Shown here: positions 8,281 through 18,644 of the stretch, one piece after another
Numbering within the stretch: position 1 is the stretch's first letter
Layout of the letters: every line of letters starts with the position of its first letter
Source of the DNA: Alphaproteobacteria bacterium
GTDB taxonomy: Bacteria > Pseudomonadota > Alphaproteobacteria > Micropepsales > Micropepsaceae
Assembly (NCBI GenBank): GCA_947465395.1
Contig: CANIAL010000002.1
Coordinates: 62,001 to 126,000 of the forward strand
Direction of reading: 5' to 3'
Length of the DNA: 64,000 bases
Notes under the pieces: model-generated
The model's database searches: none
What the model was told of the DNA's origin: nothing
Seen by the model: the letters and a program-made list of their open reading frames with translations, nothing else
Translations under genes and position numbers: made by a program

Positions 8281-8913
8281 ATGACCAGCCGATTCAAGTT
8301 CTTCCTTAGCATGGGGCTGCTGCTGGTGGGCATGGCCACGCCCGCCCTTGCCAAAAATGTCAAAATCCTGGCGCTGGGGACCAGCCTGACCCAGGGCTAT
8401 GGCCTGCCGCCCGGCACCGAATTCACCACCCAGCTGGAAAAGTCGCTCAGGGCATCCGGCCTGGATGTCAGCGTGATAAACGCGGGCGTTTCGGGCGATA
8501 CCTCCACCGGCGGGCTGGCGCGGCTGTCCTGGTCGCTGGCCGATCACCCCGATGCCGCCATCATCGAGCTTGGCTCCAACGACATGCTGCGGGGCGTGCC
8601 ACCTTCCGTTACGGAAAAGAATTTGCGCGCCATCCTGGGCACATTGCAAAAAAATCATGTGCCGGTGCTGCTGGCGGGCATGAAGGCGCAGCGCAACCTG
8701 GGCAAGGAATATGTGGAAGCCTTTGACGGCATCTATCCGAAATTGGCCAGGGAATATGGCGCGCTCTATTACCCCTTCTGGCTGGATGGCGTGGCGCTGA
8801 ACCCGAAACTGAACCAGGTCGACGGCATCCATCCCAATCCCACCGGCGTGAAGATCCTGGTGGCGCGCATGCTGCCGCTGGCGAAGAAGCTGGTGGCGGA
8901 AGCGAACCACTGA
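8281..8913 (+). CDS. tesA: Arylesterase / thioesterase I (SGNH hydrolase)
   Basis: 210 residues with a signal peptide (residues 1-24, cleavage after PALA), so periplasmic. SGNH blocks are present: nucleophile Ser35 in LGTSLTQGYG, where the usual GDSL reads GTSL; Gly in GVSGDTSTGG; Asn in ELGSNDMLRG; Asp/His in DGIHPNP near the C-terminus. A GTG nine bases upstream (8272) is a possible alternative start. It is divergent from the YbbA/YbbP-type genes, as in E. coli, with a 37-base shared promoter region. It probably hydrolyses short acyl esters or thioesters. Its TGA overlaps the murJ ATG. Confidence 0.92.
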   Translation: MTSRFKFFLSMGLLLVGMATPALAKNVKILALGTSLTQGYGLPPGTEFTTQLEKSLRASGLDVSVINAGVSGDTSTGGLARLSWSLADHPDAAIIELGSNDMLRGVPPSVTEKNLRAILGTLQKNHVPVLLAGMKAQRNLGKEYVEAFDGIYPKLAREYGALYYPFWLDGVALNPKLNQVDGIHPNPTGVKILVARMLPLAKKLVAEANH

Positions 8914-10424
8914 TGCTGAAGAAGCTTCTCTCGGTCAGCGGGTTCACGCTTCTGTCCCGCATCACCGGCTTCGGGCGCGATATCCTGATGGCCTGGATAT
9001 TGGGCAAGGGGCTTTTGTCCGACGCGTTTCTGGTGGCGTTCCTGTTTCCCAATTATTTCCGCGCCATATTCGGCGAAGGCACCATCAATCCCGCCTTCCT
9101 GCCCCGCTATGCCGCCTTGCGCGCGCGGGGCGAAGAAGCGGGTGCGGCGCGTTTCGCCAACATGGTCTTTTCCTGGCAGATGGCGGCGCAGATCGTGATG
9201 CTGATCGCGGCCATGGCGGCCATGCCCCTGATCGTGGCGGGCATCGTGCCGGGCTTTACGGATGCACAGCGCGTGATGGCGGCCAGCCTGGCGCGTATTG
9301 CCTTCCCCTATCTGATCCTGACCGTGGTGGCGGTGCAATTGTCCGCCATGCTGAACGCGGTGGAAAAATTCTGGGCCGCCGCCGCCTGGTCGAACCTGCT
9401 CAACCTTTCCATGATCGCGGCGCTTCTGGCCTGGCGCTGGTTTCCCAATGCCGCCTATGCGGCGGCCTGGGGCGTGACGGCGGGCGGCGTGGCGCAGCTG
9501 GTCTTCATGCTGTGGGCCGGGTCACGCGAAGGCCTGTGGCTGAAGCTGGTCTGGCCGCGCTGGACCGGCGAGATGAAGGAATTCTTCAAGGCCTATGGCG
9601 CGGTGACGTTCGGGGCGGCCAGCGTGGTGATCGCGCCGCTGGTGGATTTCTTCATCGCTTCTTATCTGGAGAGCGGCAGCCGCACCGCGCTTTACTATGC
9701 CGACCGCATCAACCAGTTGCCGCTAGGCGTGCTGGGTATCGCGCTGGGGACGGTGCTGTTGCCGGCCATGTCCACAAGGCTGGCCAAGGGCGACAAGGCG
9801 GGATCGGACACACAACAGAACAAGTCCGCCGCGCTGACATTGCTGCTGACCTTGCCCTTTGCGGTGGTGTTCCTGGTCATTCCCGGCACCATCATGCGCG
9901 CCATCTTCGCCCATGGCGCATTCGACAGCGACGCCGCCAACCTGGCGGCGCTGGCGCTGGCGGCCTATGGCGTGGGGCTTCCCGCCATGGCGCTGGTGCG
10001 GATCGTGGCCTCCACTTTTTACGCCCGGCACGACACCGCCACGCCGGTACGCGCCACCGTCATCGCCATCGCCTGCAACATCGCTCTGAAATTCCTGTTC
10101 GTGTGGGGCTTCGGGCTTGGCGTGGCGGGCGTGGCGCTGGGCACCGCGCTGGGCGCCTGGATCAATGTCGGCATCCTGACCCTGCTGGGCCGGACGCGAT
10201 TGCTGCTGGCGATTGAAAGCATTTTTGTGAAGGCGCTGGTTCCCGCGCTGCTGGCGGCGCTGGCGGCGGGGGCGGGGGCGTATGGCGGAGTGATGTTGAT
10301 GTCGGGGCTTATTCCATCCGGGGGCGACATGCCCGCGCTGGCCGCTGCTATCCTGTTGAGCGTCATCGCCTATGGCGCGGTGGTGCTGGTGACGCGAAAG
10401 GCGTTGCCACTGGAGCGGACATGA
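8913..10424 (+). CDS. murJ: Lipid II flippase MurJ
   Basis: 503 residues with about 14 membrane segments, the usual length of MurJ/MviN. The N-terminus has the conserved RITGFGRDILMAWILG and FPNYFRAIFGEGTINPAF blocks that carry the Arg and Pro/Gly residues of the central cavity; the middle has YYADRINQLPLGVLGIALG. It flips undecaprenyl-linked peptidoglycan precursor across the inner membrane. It overlaps the tesA stop by one base and the thpR start by four, so the four genes tesA-murJ-thpR-phhB are probably one transcript. Confidence 0.95.
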   Translation: MLKKLLSVSGFTLLSRITGFGRDILMAWILGKGLLSDAFLVAFLFPNYFRAIFGEGTINPAFLPRYAALRARGEEAGAARFANMVFSWQMAAQIVMLIAAMAAMPLIVAGIVPGFTDAQRVMAASLARIAFPYLILTVVAVQLSAMLNAVEKFWAAAAWSNLLNLSMIAALLAWRWFPNAAYAAAWGVTAGGVAQLVFMLWAGSREGLWLKLVWPRWTGEMKEFFKAYGAVTFGAASVVIAPLVDFFIASYLESGSRTALYYADRINQLPLGVLGIALGTVLLPAMSTRLAKGDKAGSDTQQNKSAALTLLLTLPFAVVFLVIPGTIMRAIFAHGAFDSDAANLAALALAAYGVGLPAMALVRIVASTFYARHDTATPVRATVIAIACNIALKFLFVWGFGLGVAGVALGTALGAWINVGILTLLGRTRLLLAIESIFVKALVPALLAALAAGAGAYGGVMLMSGLIPSGGDMPALAAAILLSVIAYGAVVLVTRKALPLERT

Positions 10425-10975
10425 GGCTCTTCGTAGCCTTGGCGCTTCCCGATGCGGTGGCGCAAAGCCTGATGCTGGTCCAGGGCGGTGTGCCGGGCGC
10501 GCGCTGGCAGACGCGCGATCAGCTGCACCTGACATTGCGCTTCATTGGCGAGGTGGATGGCCGCGACACCGCCATGCTGGATGAGGCGCTGTCGTCCATC
10601 ACCGCGCCCGCTTTTGAATTGCAGCTGCATGGCGTGGGGCAGTTCGGCAACAAACAACCTCATGCCTTGTGGGCGGGACTGCGCCCGTCCGAGGCGCTCG
10701 AACATCTCCAGCGCAAGGTGGATACCGCCATCCGCCGGGTGGGGCAGCCGCAGGACAGTCACAAATTCACGCCGCATGTCACGTTGGCGCGGTTGCGAAA
10801 CCCGCCCATGCCCAAAATCGTGGAATGGCTCACCTACAACGCGCTTTACACCAGCGCCGCTTTCCGGGTTGATGCGTTTCATCTTTATTCCAGCCATCTG
10901 TCGCATGACGGCAGCCGCTATGGCCAAGAACAGAGCTACGAACTGGGGGACGATGATGGCAAAGTTGCCGATTGA
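10421..10975 (+). CDS. thpR: RNA 2',3'-cyclic phosphodiesterase
   Basis: 184 residues of the 2H phosphoesterase fold. The two catalytic HxTx motifs are visible: HLTLRF near residue 36 and HVTLARL near residue 124. The N-terminus [13 protein letters not shown] is typical of ThpR/LigT. It opens 2',3'-cyclic phosphates at RNA ends; the RNA ligase activity described for the E. coli enzyme is likely secondary. Its start overlaps murJ by four bases, and its end overlaps the next gene by 20 bases. Confidence 0.93.
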   Translation: MRLFVALALPDAVAQSLMLVQGGVPGARWQTRDQLHLTLRFIGEVDGRDTAMLDEALSSITAPAFELQLHGVGQFGNKQPHALWAGLRPSEALEHLQRKVDTAIRRVGQPQDSHKFTPHVTLARLRNPPMPKIVEWLTYNALYTSAAFRVDAFHLYSSHLSHDGSRYGQEQSYELGDDDGKVAD

Positions 10976-11267
10976 AGACTTGCGCAACGCGCTGAAGCGG
11001 CTACCCGACTGGAAGCTGATGGATGGCCGCGAAGCCATCCAGCGCCGTTTCCAGTTCGTGGATTTCGACGCCGCCTTCGCCTTCATGACCCGCGTGGCGC
11101 TGCTGGCGGCCAAGATGGACCATCATCCCGAATGGACCAATGTCTACAACAAGCTGGACGTGACGCTTGCCACCCATGATGCGGGCGGCGTGACGCAGAA
11201 GGATATTGATCTGGCAACAAGTATGGACGGGTACGCCGCGCTTATGTCCGGCGGCCGCGGCCAATAG
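10956..11267 (+). CDS. phhB: 4a-hydroxytetrahydrobiopterin dehydratase (PCD/DCoH)
   Basis: 103 residues. The motif [17 protein letters not shown] with the double histidine, followed by [17 protein letters not shown], is diagnostic of pterin-4a-carbinolamine dehydratases. The enzyme recycles the oxidised pterin made by aromatic amino acid hydroxylases; no such hydroxylase is in the window. Two adjacent ATGs (10953, 10956) exist; the second has the better spacing from GGGGGA. A longer upstream frame lies inside thpR and is a shadow. Its last 26 bases overlap the end of a convergent 57-residue ORF. Confidence 0.92.
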   Translation: MAKLPIEDLRNALKRLPDWKLMDGREAIQRRFQFVDFDAAFAFMTRVALLAAKMDHHPEWTNVYNKLDVTLATHDAGGVTQKDIDLATSMDGYAALMSGGRGQ

Positions 11268-11415
11268 AAAAACGGTCGACCGCATACAGCGCCACGCTGC
11301 CGCCCAGCGGCGACAGCACCACGGCCAGCGCAAACCATAGCCAGCCATTGCGGCCTGACATTTTCGCCCAATAGGCCACGCCCATCGCGCCCAATATCCA
11401 CAGGAACGCCCACAT
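11242..11415 (-). CDS. 57-residue membrane protein coupled to acs
   Basis: The frame starts at an ATG whose A is the last base of the acs TGA and encodes [20 protein letters not shown] at its start, a central hydrophobic [20 protein letters not shown], and the basic tail [10 protein letters not shown]. Two membrane segments are likely. The one-base overlap suggests translational coupling to acetyl-CoA synthetase. It ends inside the convergent phhB gene. Function unknown; it could assist membrane association or be a small regulator, but nothing in the sequence decides this. Confidence 0.6.
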   Translation of the reverse strand: MWAFLWILGAMGVAYWAKMSGRNGWLWFALAVVLSPLGGSVALYAVDRFSIGRGRRT

Positions 11416-13352
11416 CAGCGCGTCGCGCCCTTGATCAGGTCATCCACCACCGACGGATCGGCCAAGGTGGAGATGTCGCCCAGGCTGCTGGTGTCGCCTT
11501 CGGCGATCTTGCGCAAAATGCGGCGCATGATCTTGCCCGACCGCGTCTTGGGCAGGCCCGGCGCGAACTGGATCACGTCCGGCTTGGCGATGGCGCCGAT
11601 CTCGCGCCCCACGAACAGTTTCAACTCGCCGGCCAGCGCCTCGCTGGGCGAAATGCCGGTCTTCAATGTGACATAGGCATAGATGCCCTGGCCCTTGATG
11701 TCGTGCGGATAGCCCACCACGGCGGCTTCCGCCACGCGCACATCGCCCACCAGCGCGCTTTCCAGCTCGGCGGTGCCAAGCCGGTGGCCGGAGACGTTGA
11801 TCACATCATCCACGCGCCCGGTGATCCAGTAATAGCCATCGGCATCGCGGCGGCAGCCATCGCCGGTGAAATACTTGCCAGGGAATGTCTTGAAATACGT
11901 GTCCACGAAACGGCGATGATCGCCATAGACCGTCCGCATCTGGCCAGGCCAGCTTCGCGCAATCACAAGACTGCCGCTGCATTCGCCTTTCAGAACTTCG
12001 CCGTCCGCATCCACGATCTGCGGCTCTATCCCGAACAGCGGCCTGGTGGCCGATCCCGGCTTCAGCGGCGTGGCGCCGGGCAAGGGCGAAATCAGGATGC
12101 CGCCCGTCTCGGTCTGCCACCAAGTGTCCACAACCGGGCAACGCTTGTCGCCCACCACATTGTAATACCACAGCCAGGCTTCGGGATTGATGGGCTCGCC
12201 CACGCTGCCCAGCAATCGCAGGCTGGCGCGGCTGGTTTTCTTCACCGGCGCTTCGCCTTCGCGCATCAGGGCGCGGATGGCGGTGGGCGCGGTGTAGAAG
12301 ATGTTGACCTTGTGCTTGTCGATCACTTCCCAGAAGCGCGAGGCGGTGGGGTAATTGGGCACGCCTTCGAACATCAAGGTGGTGGCGCCGTTGGCCAGCG
12401 GGCCATAAACGATATAGCTGTGGCCCGTCACCCAGCCCACATCGGCCGTGCACCAGTAAACATCGCCCTCGTGATAATCGAACACGTAATGGTGCGTGGC
12501 GGCCGCGTACAAAAGATAGCCGCCCGATGTGTGCAGCACGCCCTTGGGCTTTCCGGTGGAGCCGGACGTATAAAGAATGAACAGCGGGTCTTCCGCGCCC
12601 ATGGCCTCGGCGGGGCAGTCATTGGCGACCTTGGCCATTTCCTCGTGATACCAGCGGTCGCGGCCTTCCTTCATGGTGATCTTGCCGCCGGTGCGCTTGA
12701 CCACCAGCACATCCGTCACGCCGGGGCATTTCAGAAGCGCCGCATCCGTGTTGGCCTTGAGCGGGATGGGTTTTCCTGCGCGCAAGCCTTCGTCCGTGGT
12801 GACCACGATGCGGCTGTCGCAATCCTGGATGCGGCCCGCCAGGCTGTCGGGCGAGAAGCCGCCAAAGACCACCGAATGCACGGCGCCGATGCGGGCGCAG
12901 GCCAGTATGGCATAGGCCGCTTCCGGGATCATGGGCATGTAGATGGTGACGCGGTCGCCCTTCACCACGCCGCGCGCCTTCAGCACATTGGCGAAGCGGC
13001 AGACCTCGCGGTGCAGTTCCTTGTAGGTGATATGGCGGCTGTCGGCCGGGTCGTCGCCTTCCCAGATGATGGCGGCCTGCTGCCCACGTTTTTCCAAATG
13101 CCGGTCAATGCAGTTGGCTGCCACGTTCAGGGCGCCATCCTCGAACCATTTGATGGACAGTGTATCGGCATCAAAAGACGTGTTGCAGACCTTGGTGAAA
13201 GGCCTAGCCCATGTCAGCCTTGCCGCTTCGTCCCGCCAGAAGGCGTCCGGGTCGGCCAGCGACCGGGCATAACGCTTGTCATATTCCGCCGCCCCCACAA
13301 AGGCGCGCTTGGCCCAACTGGCCGGCACCGGGATCGGGTGGTCGGGAGACAT
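11415..13352 (-). CDS. acs: Acetyl-CoA synthetase (AMP-forming)
   Basis: 645 residues, the usual length. AMP-binding P-loop [14 protein letters not shown] near residue 260, WWQTETGG near residue 410, the hinge region [20 protein letters not shown] and the C-terminal [17 protein letters not shown], whose lysine near residue 605 is the conserved acetylation-controlled catalytic residue. It converts acetate, ATP and CoA to acetyl-CoA, AMP and PPi in the cytoplasm. It is divergent from the DUF4287-like gene and followed without a gap by a 57-residue membrane ORF. No actP or acetate regulator is adjacent. Confidence 0.96.
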   Translation of the reverse strand: MSPDHPIPVPASWAKRAFVGAAEYDKRYARSLADPDAFWRDEAARLTWARPFTKVCNTSFDADTLSIKWFEDGALNVAANCIDRHLEKRGQQAAIIWEGDDPADSRHITYKELHREVCRFANVLKARGVVKGDRVTIYMPMIPEAAYAILACARIGAVHSVVFGGFSPDSLAGRIQDCDSRIVVTTDEGLRAGKPIPLKANTDAALLKCPGVTDVLVVKRTGGKITMKEGRDRWYHEEMAKVANDCPAEAMGAEDPLFILYTSGSTGKPKGVLHTSGGYLLYAAATHHYVFDYHEGDVYWCTADVGWVTGHSYIVYGPLANGATTLMFEGVPNYPTASRFWEVIDKHKVNIFYTAPTAIRALMREGEAPVKKTSRASLRLLGSVGEPINPEAWLWYYNVVGDKRCPVVDTWWQTETGGILISPLPGATPLKPGSATRPLFGIEPQIVDADGEVLKGECSGSLVIARSWPGQMRTVYGDHRRFVDTYFKTFPGKYFTGDGCRRDADGYYWITGRVDDVINVSGHRLGTAELESALVGDVRVAEAAVVGYPHDIKGQGIYAYVTLKTGISPSEALAGELKLFVGREIGAIAKPDVIQFAPGLPKTRSGKIMRRILRKIAEGDTSSLGDISTLADPSVVDDLIKGATR

Positions 13353-13411
13353 GGCGTTCCTCTTTGCGTGCCACTGGGCTAGGATAAATCCGTGGGACAG
13401 GAGATTACGAC

Positions 13412-14020
13412 ATGCCAGCCCTCAGGCAAGCGCCCGGTACAAAAGCATCAAAAATCGCGCCCAAAAGCGCGGGCAAACCTGTACCCCAAACCGCGCCAAA
13501 GGCCATGATGACCGACGCCGCCATAAAGGCGAAGACCGGCAAGGACTGGGCCGCCTGGTTTACGGCGTTGGACAAAAAAGGCGCGGGCAAGATGGACCAT
13601 GCCGCCATTGCCAAGGTGGCGGCTGACGATTTGAAGGCCGGGGAATGGTACGGCCAGATGATCGCCGTCAGCTATGAGCGGGTGCGCGGCATCCGCGCCA
13701 TGAACCAGAAATGCGACGGCCAGTTTTCTGTTTCCGTGACACGGGTGATGGAAGCCCCGCTCTCCCGCCTGTACGCGGCGGCGGTGAAAGGCGGCTGGTT
13801 TCCCAAGGGGACATTCGTGGAAACCTCCCAGACCAGGGACAAATACTGGCGCGGCAAATGGAATGGCAACCGCCTGTCGGCCAGCTTTTACGCCAAGGGG
13901 CCGGGCAAGACGCAGATCGTGATGGACAGCGAAGGCCTGTCCGGCACGGACGCCGTCGAAAAGGAACGCGCGGCCTGGAAGGCGGCGCTGGGGAAACTTG
14001 AAAAAATGTTGACCGCCTGA
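13412..14020 (+). CDS. DUF4287-like protein with possible START-like half
   Basis: 202 residues. After a basic, low-complexity N-terminus (about 30 residues) comes [20 protein letters not shown], then [22 protein letters not shown], the pattern of DUF4287 (KTGK-W and QM-V-YE-RG-R). The second half ([20 protein letters not shown] onward) resembles the start of an SRPBCC/AHSA1 domain seen fused to DUF4287 in other proteins; this is inference. A downstream Met pair at residues 32-33 could be the true start. It ends in a TGATG overlap with the creatininase-family gene, so they are co-translated. Confidence 0.65.
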   Translation: MPALRQAPGTKASKIAPKSAGKPVPQTAPKAMMTDAAIKAKTGKDWAAWFTALDKKGAGKMDHAAIAKVAADDLKAGEWYGQMIAVSYERVRGIRAMNQKCDGQFSVSVTRVMEAPLSRLYAAAVKGGWFPKGTFVETSQTRDKYWRGKWNGNRLSASFYAKGPGKTQIVMDSEGLSGTDAVEKERAAWKAALGKLEKMLTA

Positions 14021-14766
14021 TGCAGCTCCAGCTTTCCACCTGGCCCGAAATCGAGGCTTACCTGGCGCGCTCCCGCGCCATCCTCATTCCCATCGGCTCC
14101 ACCGAACAGCATGGCCCCAACGGCCTGTTGGGCACGGACGCGCTGTGCCCGGAAATCATTTCGCGCCGCGCCGGCGACCAGGCGGGCTTTTTGGTTGGCC
14201 CCACATTCAATGTGGGCCAGGCGCAGCATCACATGGGGTTCCCGGGAACCATCACCTTGCGCCCCTCCACCATGATCGCGGCCATGACCGACTGGACGCA
14301 GAGTCTGGCGCGGCACGGGTTCGAACGCATCTATTGGCTGAACGGCCATGGCGGCAACATCAACACCGCCAATGCCGCCTTCGCGGAAATCTATCATGGC
14401 GTCACCTTTGCCGAACAAAAGGGCAAGAACAGCCAGCTGCGCTGCCAGCTTCGCAACTGGTGGGAACTGGACGGCGTGATGAATGTCTGCCGCGGCATCT
14501 TCCCGGTGGGGGAGGGTTGTCACGCCACGCCCAGCGAAATCTCCGTCACCTGGTTCGGCTATCCCGAAACGGTGAACGACACACCCATGTCGCCCAAGAT
14601 CGCGCCCATGGGTCCCATACTGGACGCGGAAGATTACCGCCGCCGTTTCCCGGATGGCCGCATCGGCTCGGACCCGTCACAGGCCAGCATCGCGGCGGGA
14701 GAAAAGATCGTGGCGGCGGCCGTGAAAAGCCTGGTGGAAGAATTCAGCAGCTTTGCGGTGAGCTAA
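14020..14766 (+). CDS. Creatininase family amidohydrolase
   Basis: 248 residues. The metal ligands of the family can be seen: Glu and His in GSTEQHGPNG, Asp in LGTDALCPE, His in QHHMGFPGT, and the Glu in HATPSEISVTW; the LNGHGGNINTANAAF motif is also present. Related enzymes include creatininase, FAPy deformylases and mycofactocin MftE. The true substrate cannot be read from sequence, and no creatine or mycofactocin genes are nearby. It sits between the DUF4287-like gene and a VOC gene with gaps of no more than one base. Confidence 0.85.
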   Translation: MQLQLSTWPEIEAYLARSRAILIPIGSTEQHGPNGLLGTDALCPEIISRRAGDQAGFLVGPTFNVGQAQHHMGFPGTITLRPSTMIAAMTDWTQSLARHGFERIYWLNGHGGNINTANAAFAEIYHGVTFAEQKGKNSQLRCQLRNWWELDGVMNVCRGIFPVGEGCHATPSEISVTWFGYPETVNDTPMSPKIAPMGPILDAEDYRRRFPDGRIGSDPSQASIAAGEKIVAAAVKSLVEEFSSFAVS

Positions 14767-14767
14767 A

Positions 14768-15106
14768 ATGATCAACGGCGCGCATGTCATCATCTATTCG
14801 GCGGACGCGGAGGCGGACAAGGCCTTCTTCCGCGACATACTGCAATTTCCGCATGTGGATGCCGGCCATGACTGGCTGATCTTCAAGCTGCCGCCGTCCG
14901 AGGTGGCGGTGCATCCGGCGGATGATAACGACCACCACGATCTGTATTTGATGTGCGACGACCTGGAGGCCGAAATGGCCCGGATCGAAAAGGCGGGCGT
15001 GATGTGCGCAGTGGCCACGGAACAACGCTGGGGCCATCTCACCCATATCAACCTGCCGGGCGGGGGCAGGCTGGGCCTGTACCAGCCCAAGCATGAGCGG
15101 CCGTGA
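14768..15106 (+). CDS. VOC (glyoxalase/dioxygenase fold) family protein
   Basis: 112 residues with the beta-alpha-beta-beta-beta pattern of a single VOC unit: HVIIYSADAEADKAFFRDIL at the start, then WLIFKLPPSEVAVHP, the DLYLMCDDLEAEMARIEKAG helix, and a closing GGRLGLYQPKH. Metal-binding side chains at the usual positions are only partly clear, so enzyme, resistance or binding roles are all possible. It starts one base after the creatininase-family stop codon and is the last gene of that operon. Confidence 0.8.
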   Translation: MINGAHVIIYSADAEADKAFFRDILQFPHVDAGHDWLIFKLPPSEVAVHPADDNDHHDLYLMCDDLEAEMARIEKAGVMCAVATEQRWGHLTHINLPGGGRLGLYQPKHERP

Positions 15107-15113
15107 TAGCGAT

Positions 15114-15878
15114 TTAACTTCGCTCGGGCCGGGATAATGCTGCGGATCGGACGGCCAATGTTGCAAACATCCACAGCAGAACACCGGGCATTTCTATAAA
15201 GGGTCCGACTTCAAGGACCTTCCAAACCAAAAGCAAGCTCAACCCTACCGATAGACCGGCAAGCGCCGTGAATATTCCATTTGCTAGCGGTCTGTCTGGC
15301 CGCCAAAGCCAAATCTCTGCAGGCAACAGGGCGCGCCTGAACGCAATAAACCAAGTCAAGGATGCCAATATACCCCACCCCACCAAGGTTAAGGGGACAA
15401 GAAAGAATAACGGAATCGCGATTGAATCCGCCCAAGTTGGAAATTCCCATCGGTCAAAATCTTGAAAAATACCCCATCCTTCGCTGGCCGCGATCCAAAA
15501 CCACGACAAACTGCAAATTGCGAGGATGGCTGAGCTATTCGCGGGCGTACGGACGACGCGCATATCGCGTACCGTTTTTATTTTTAAGGCATAGGTTGCG
15601 GCAAGCAGGCTCAGTCCAAGCAGTACAAGGCCTCCGCCCAAATCGAAAAGCGGCCACTTTGCGGTTCTTACGCCGTCCATCGCTTCATGCCATCGCGCCG
15701 TGTATGTCTCATATTGTACGCCGCGTAGGGTGGTTGGCGGTTCCCATGCCATGATCTCTTCCGCGCGCCGTTGATCAGTCCATTCAGGCGTTCTCTTGCT
15801 CTGGATAAGCAACACGATGCCAGCCACAATGAGCGCCAGAAAGGCAATTTGAAGCCAAAATCGAAGTGGTTTTCTCAC
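15114..15878 (-). CDS. Multi-pass membrane protein of atypical base composition
   Basis: 254 residues from a GTG at 15878, which has AGAGG upstream; an upstream ATG at 15998 would extend through the thiC riboswitch region and is unlikely. About six hydrophobic segments, the first at residues 8-27 (LQIAFLALIVAGIVLLI). Acidic and Trp-rich loops such as WTDQRRAEEIMAWEPPTT are seen. No family recognised. The gene is markedly less G+C-rich than its neighbours (for example 29 of 60 bases at 15181-15240) and uses many A/T-ending codons, which suggests recent transfer. Confidence 0.55.
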   Translation of the reverse strand: MRKPLRFWLQIAFLALIVAGIVLLIQSKRTPEWTDQRRAEEIMAWEPPTTLRGVQYETYTARWHEAMDGVRTAKWPLFDLGGGLVLLGLSLLAATYALKIKTVRDMRVVRTPANSSAILAICSLSWFWIAASEGWGIFQDFDRWEFPTWADSIAIPLFFLVPLTLVGWGILASLTWFIAFRRALLPAEIWLWRPDRPLANGIFTALAGLSVGLSLLLVWKVLEVGPFIEMPGVLLWMFATLAVRSAALSRPERS

Positions 15879-15949
15879 ATTGCCTCTGAGCCGAGAATTC
15901 TCTTTGTGGCGCTTTAAACTGCCTCGGAACAAGGTTAGTATAGCAGCAT

Positions 15950-17860
<1,911 letters not shown>

Positions 17861-17884
17861 ACCGCGACCGGCCAAAAGGCTGGG

Positions 17885-17909
17885 CAAATCGATCCTGCGA
17901 ATCGATTTG
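17885..17909. other. Perfect stem-loop after thiC
   Basis: CAAATCGAT and ATCGATTTG form a perfect nine-base stem with a seven-base loop, 25 bases past the thiC stop. No T-run follows on either strand, so it is not a canonical terminator. It may protect the thiC 3' end or be an operator for the lipoprotein gene downstream. Confidence 0.45.
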
Positions 17910-18023
17910 AGCGGTGAACGCCCCGAGCTTGGGCGAGGGGCCCGGCCATGCGCGATACACAGTACGCGGGAACTAACGCAGCCCTATGGACGTTGTGGCT
18001 CCAGTTGGAACAGGAGATCCATA

Positions 18024-18347
18024 ATGAACAAGGGCATGCTTACCATTGCGGCTGCGGCCGCCTTATTTCTGGCCGGTTGCGGCACAAGCACCGGTGACCG
18101 GGCCGCGTCAGGCGCCATGATCGGCGCTGCCGGTGGTGCCGTGATCGGTGCCATGGCGGGCAGCCCCGGCACGGGTGCTGCCATCGGCGCCGTTGGCGGC
18201 GCTGCCATCGGTGCGGCGACCGACCCCTGCGACCTCAACCTGGGCGATCCCGTCTGGAGCAATGACCGCGGCGCCTATGAACGCCGCTGCGGCCGCCAGT
18301 ATCGTGACCGCGACGACCGCCGCGACGACCGCCGCGATCGCCGCTAG
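18024..18347 (+). CDS. Glycine-zipper lipoprotein
   Basis: 107 residues starting MNKGMLTIAAAAALFLAGCG, a lipoprotein signal with lipobox LAGC (Cys19), preceded by AGGAG at good spacing. The middle is a glycine zipper (GAMIGAAGGAVIGAMAG and GAAIGAVGGAAIGAA) of the YMGG/Rick_17kDa type, and the C-terminus is an Arg/Asp-rich tail (DRDDRRDDRRDRR). Probably an outer-membrane-anchored small lipoprotein; function unknown. Its TAG stop overlaps the TAG of the convergent GlsB gene within CTAG. Confidence 0.85.
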   Translation: MNKGMLTIAAAAALFLAGCGTSTGDRAASGAMIGAAGGAVIGAMAGSPGTGAAIGAVGGAAIGAATDPCDLNLGDPVWSNDRGAYERRCGRQYRDRDDRRDDRRDRR

Positions 18348-18610
18348 TTTCTGAGACTGTTACGGCCGGTGATCGCGTTCCAGATCAGGAGCGCGATCAC
18401 CGCGCCGATAACCGCGACCAGGGTGGACATAACGAAACCCTGCATCTCGTAAGGCTCGCCGCCCAGGCGGCCAAACAGCCAGCCGCCGATCAGCGCGCCG
18501 ACAAGTCCCAGCGCCATGTTGACCAGGCAGCCTTCGCCCTTCTTGTTGACAATCTTGCTGGCGATCCATCCCGCCAATGCGCCGACAATAATCCATCCGA
18601 TGATATGCAT
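18344..18610 (-). CDS. GlsB/YeaQ/YmgE family membrane protein
   Basis: 88 residues, three hydrophobic segments. IIGWIIVGALAGWIASKI at the start and MALGLVGALIGGWLFGRLG in the middle are hallmarks of transglycosylase-associated/GlsB proteins, which are linked to general stress tolerance. GAGGA lies five bases before the ATG. It follows the Nramp-like gene on the same strand by 34 bases and may share its transcript. Confidence 0.88.
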   Translation of the reverse strand: MHIIGWIIVGALAGWIASKIVNKKGEGCLVNMALGLVGALIGGWLFGRLGGEPYEMQGFVMSTLVAVIGAVIALLIWNAITGRNSLRN

Positions 18611-18644
18611 GTCGTCCTCTTAAATGCGCGCCCAGATGGGGGCC

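Noticed and set aside
11703..13382. 559-codon open frame antisense to acs
   Set aside because: It mirrors acs codon by codon, is rich in His, Gly and Arg, has no family signal, and acs motifs are unmistakable on the other strand.
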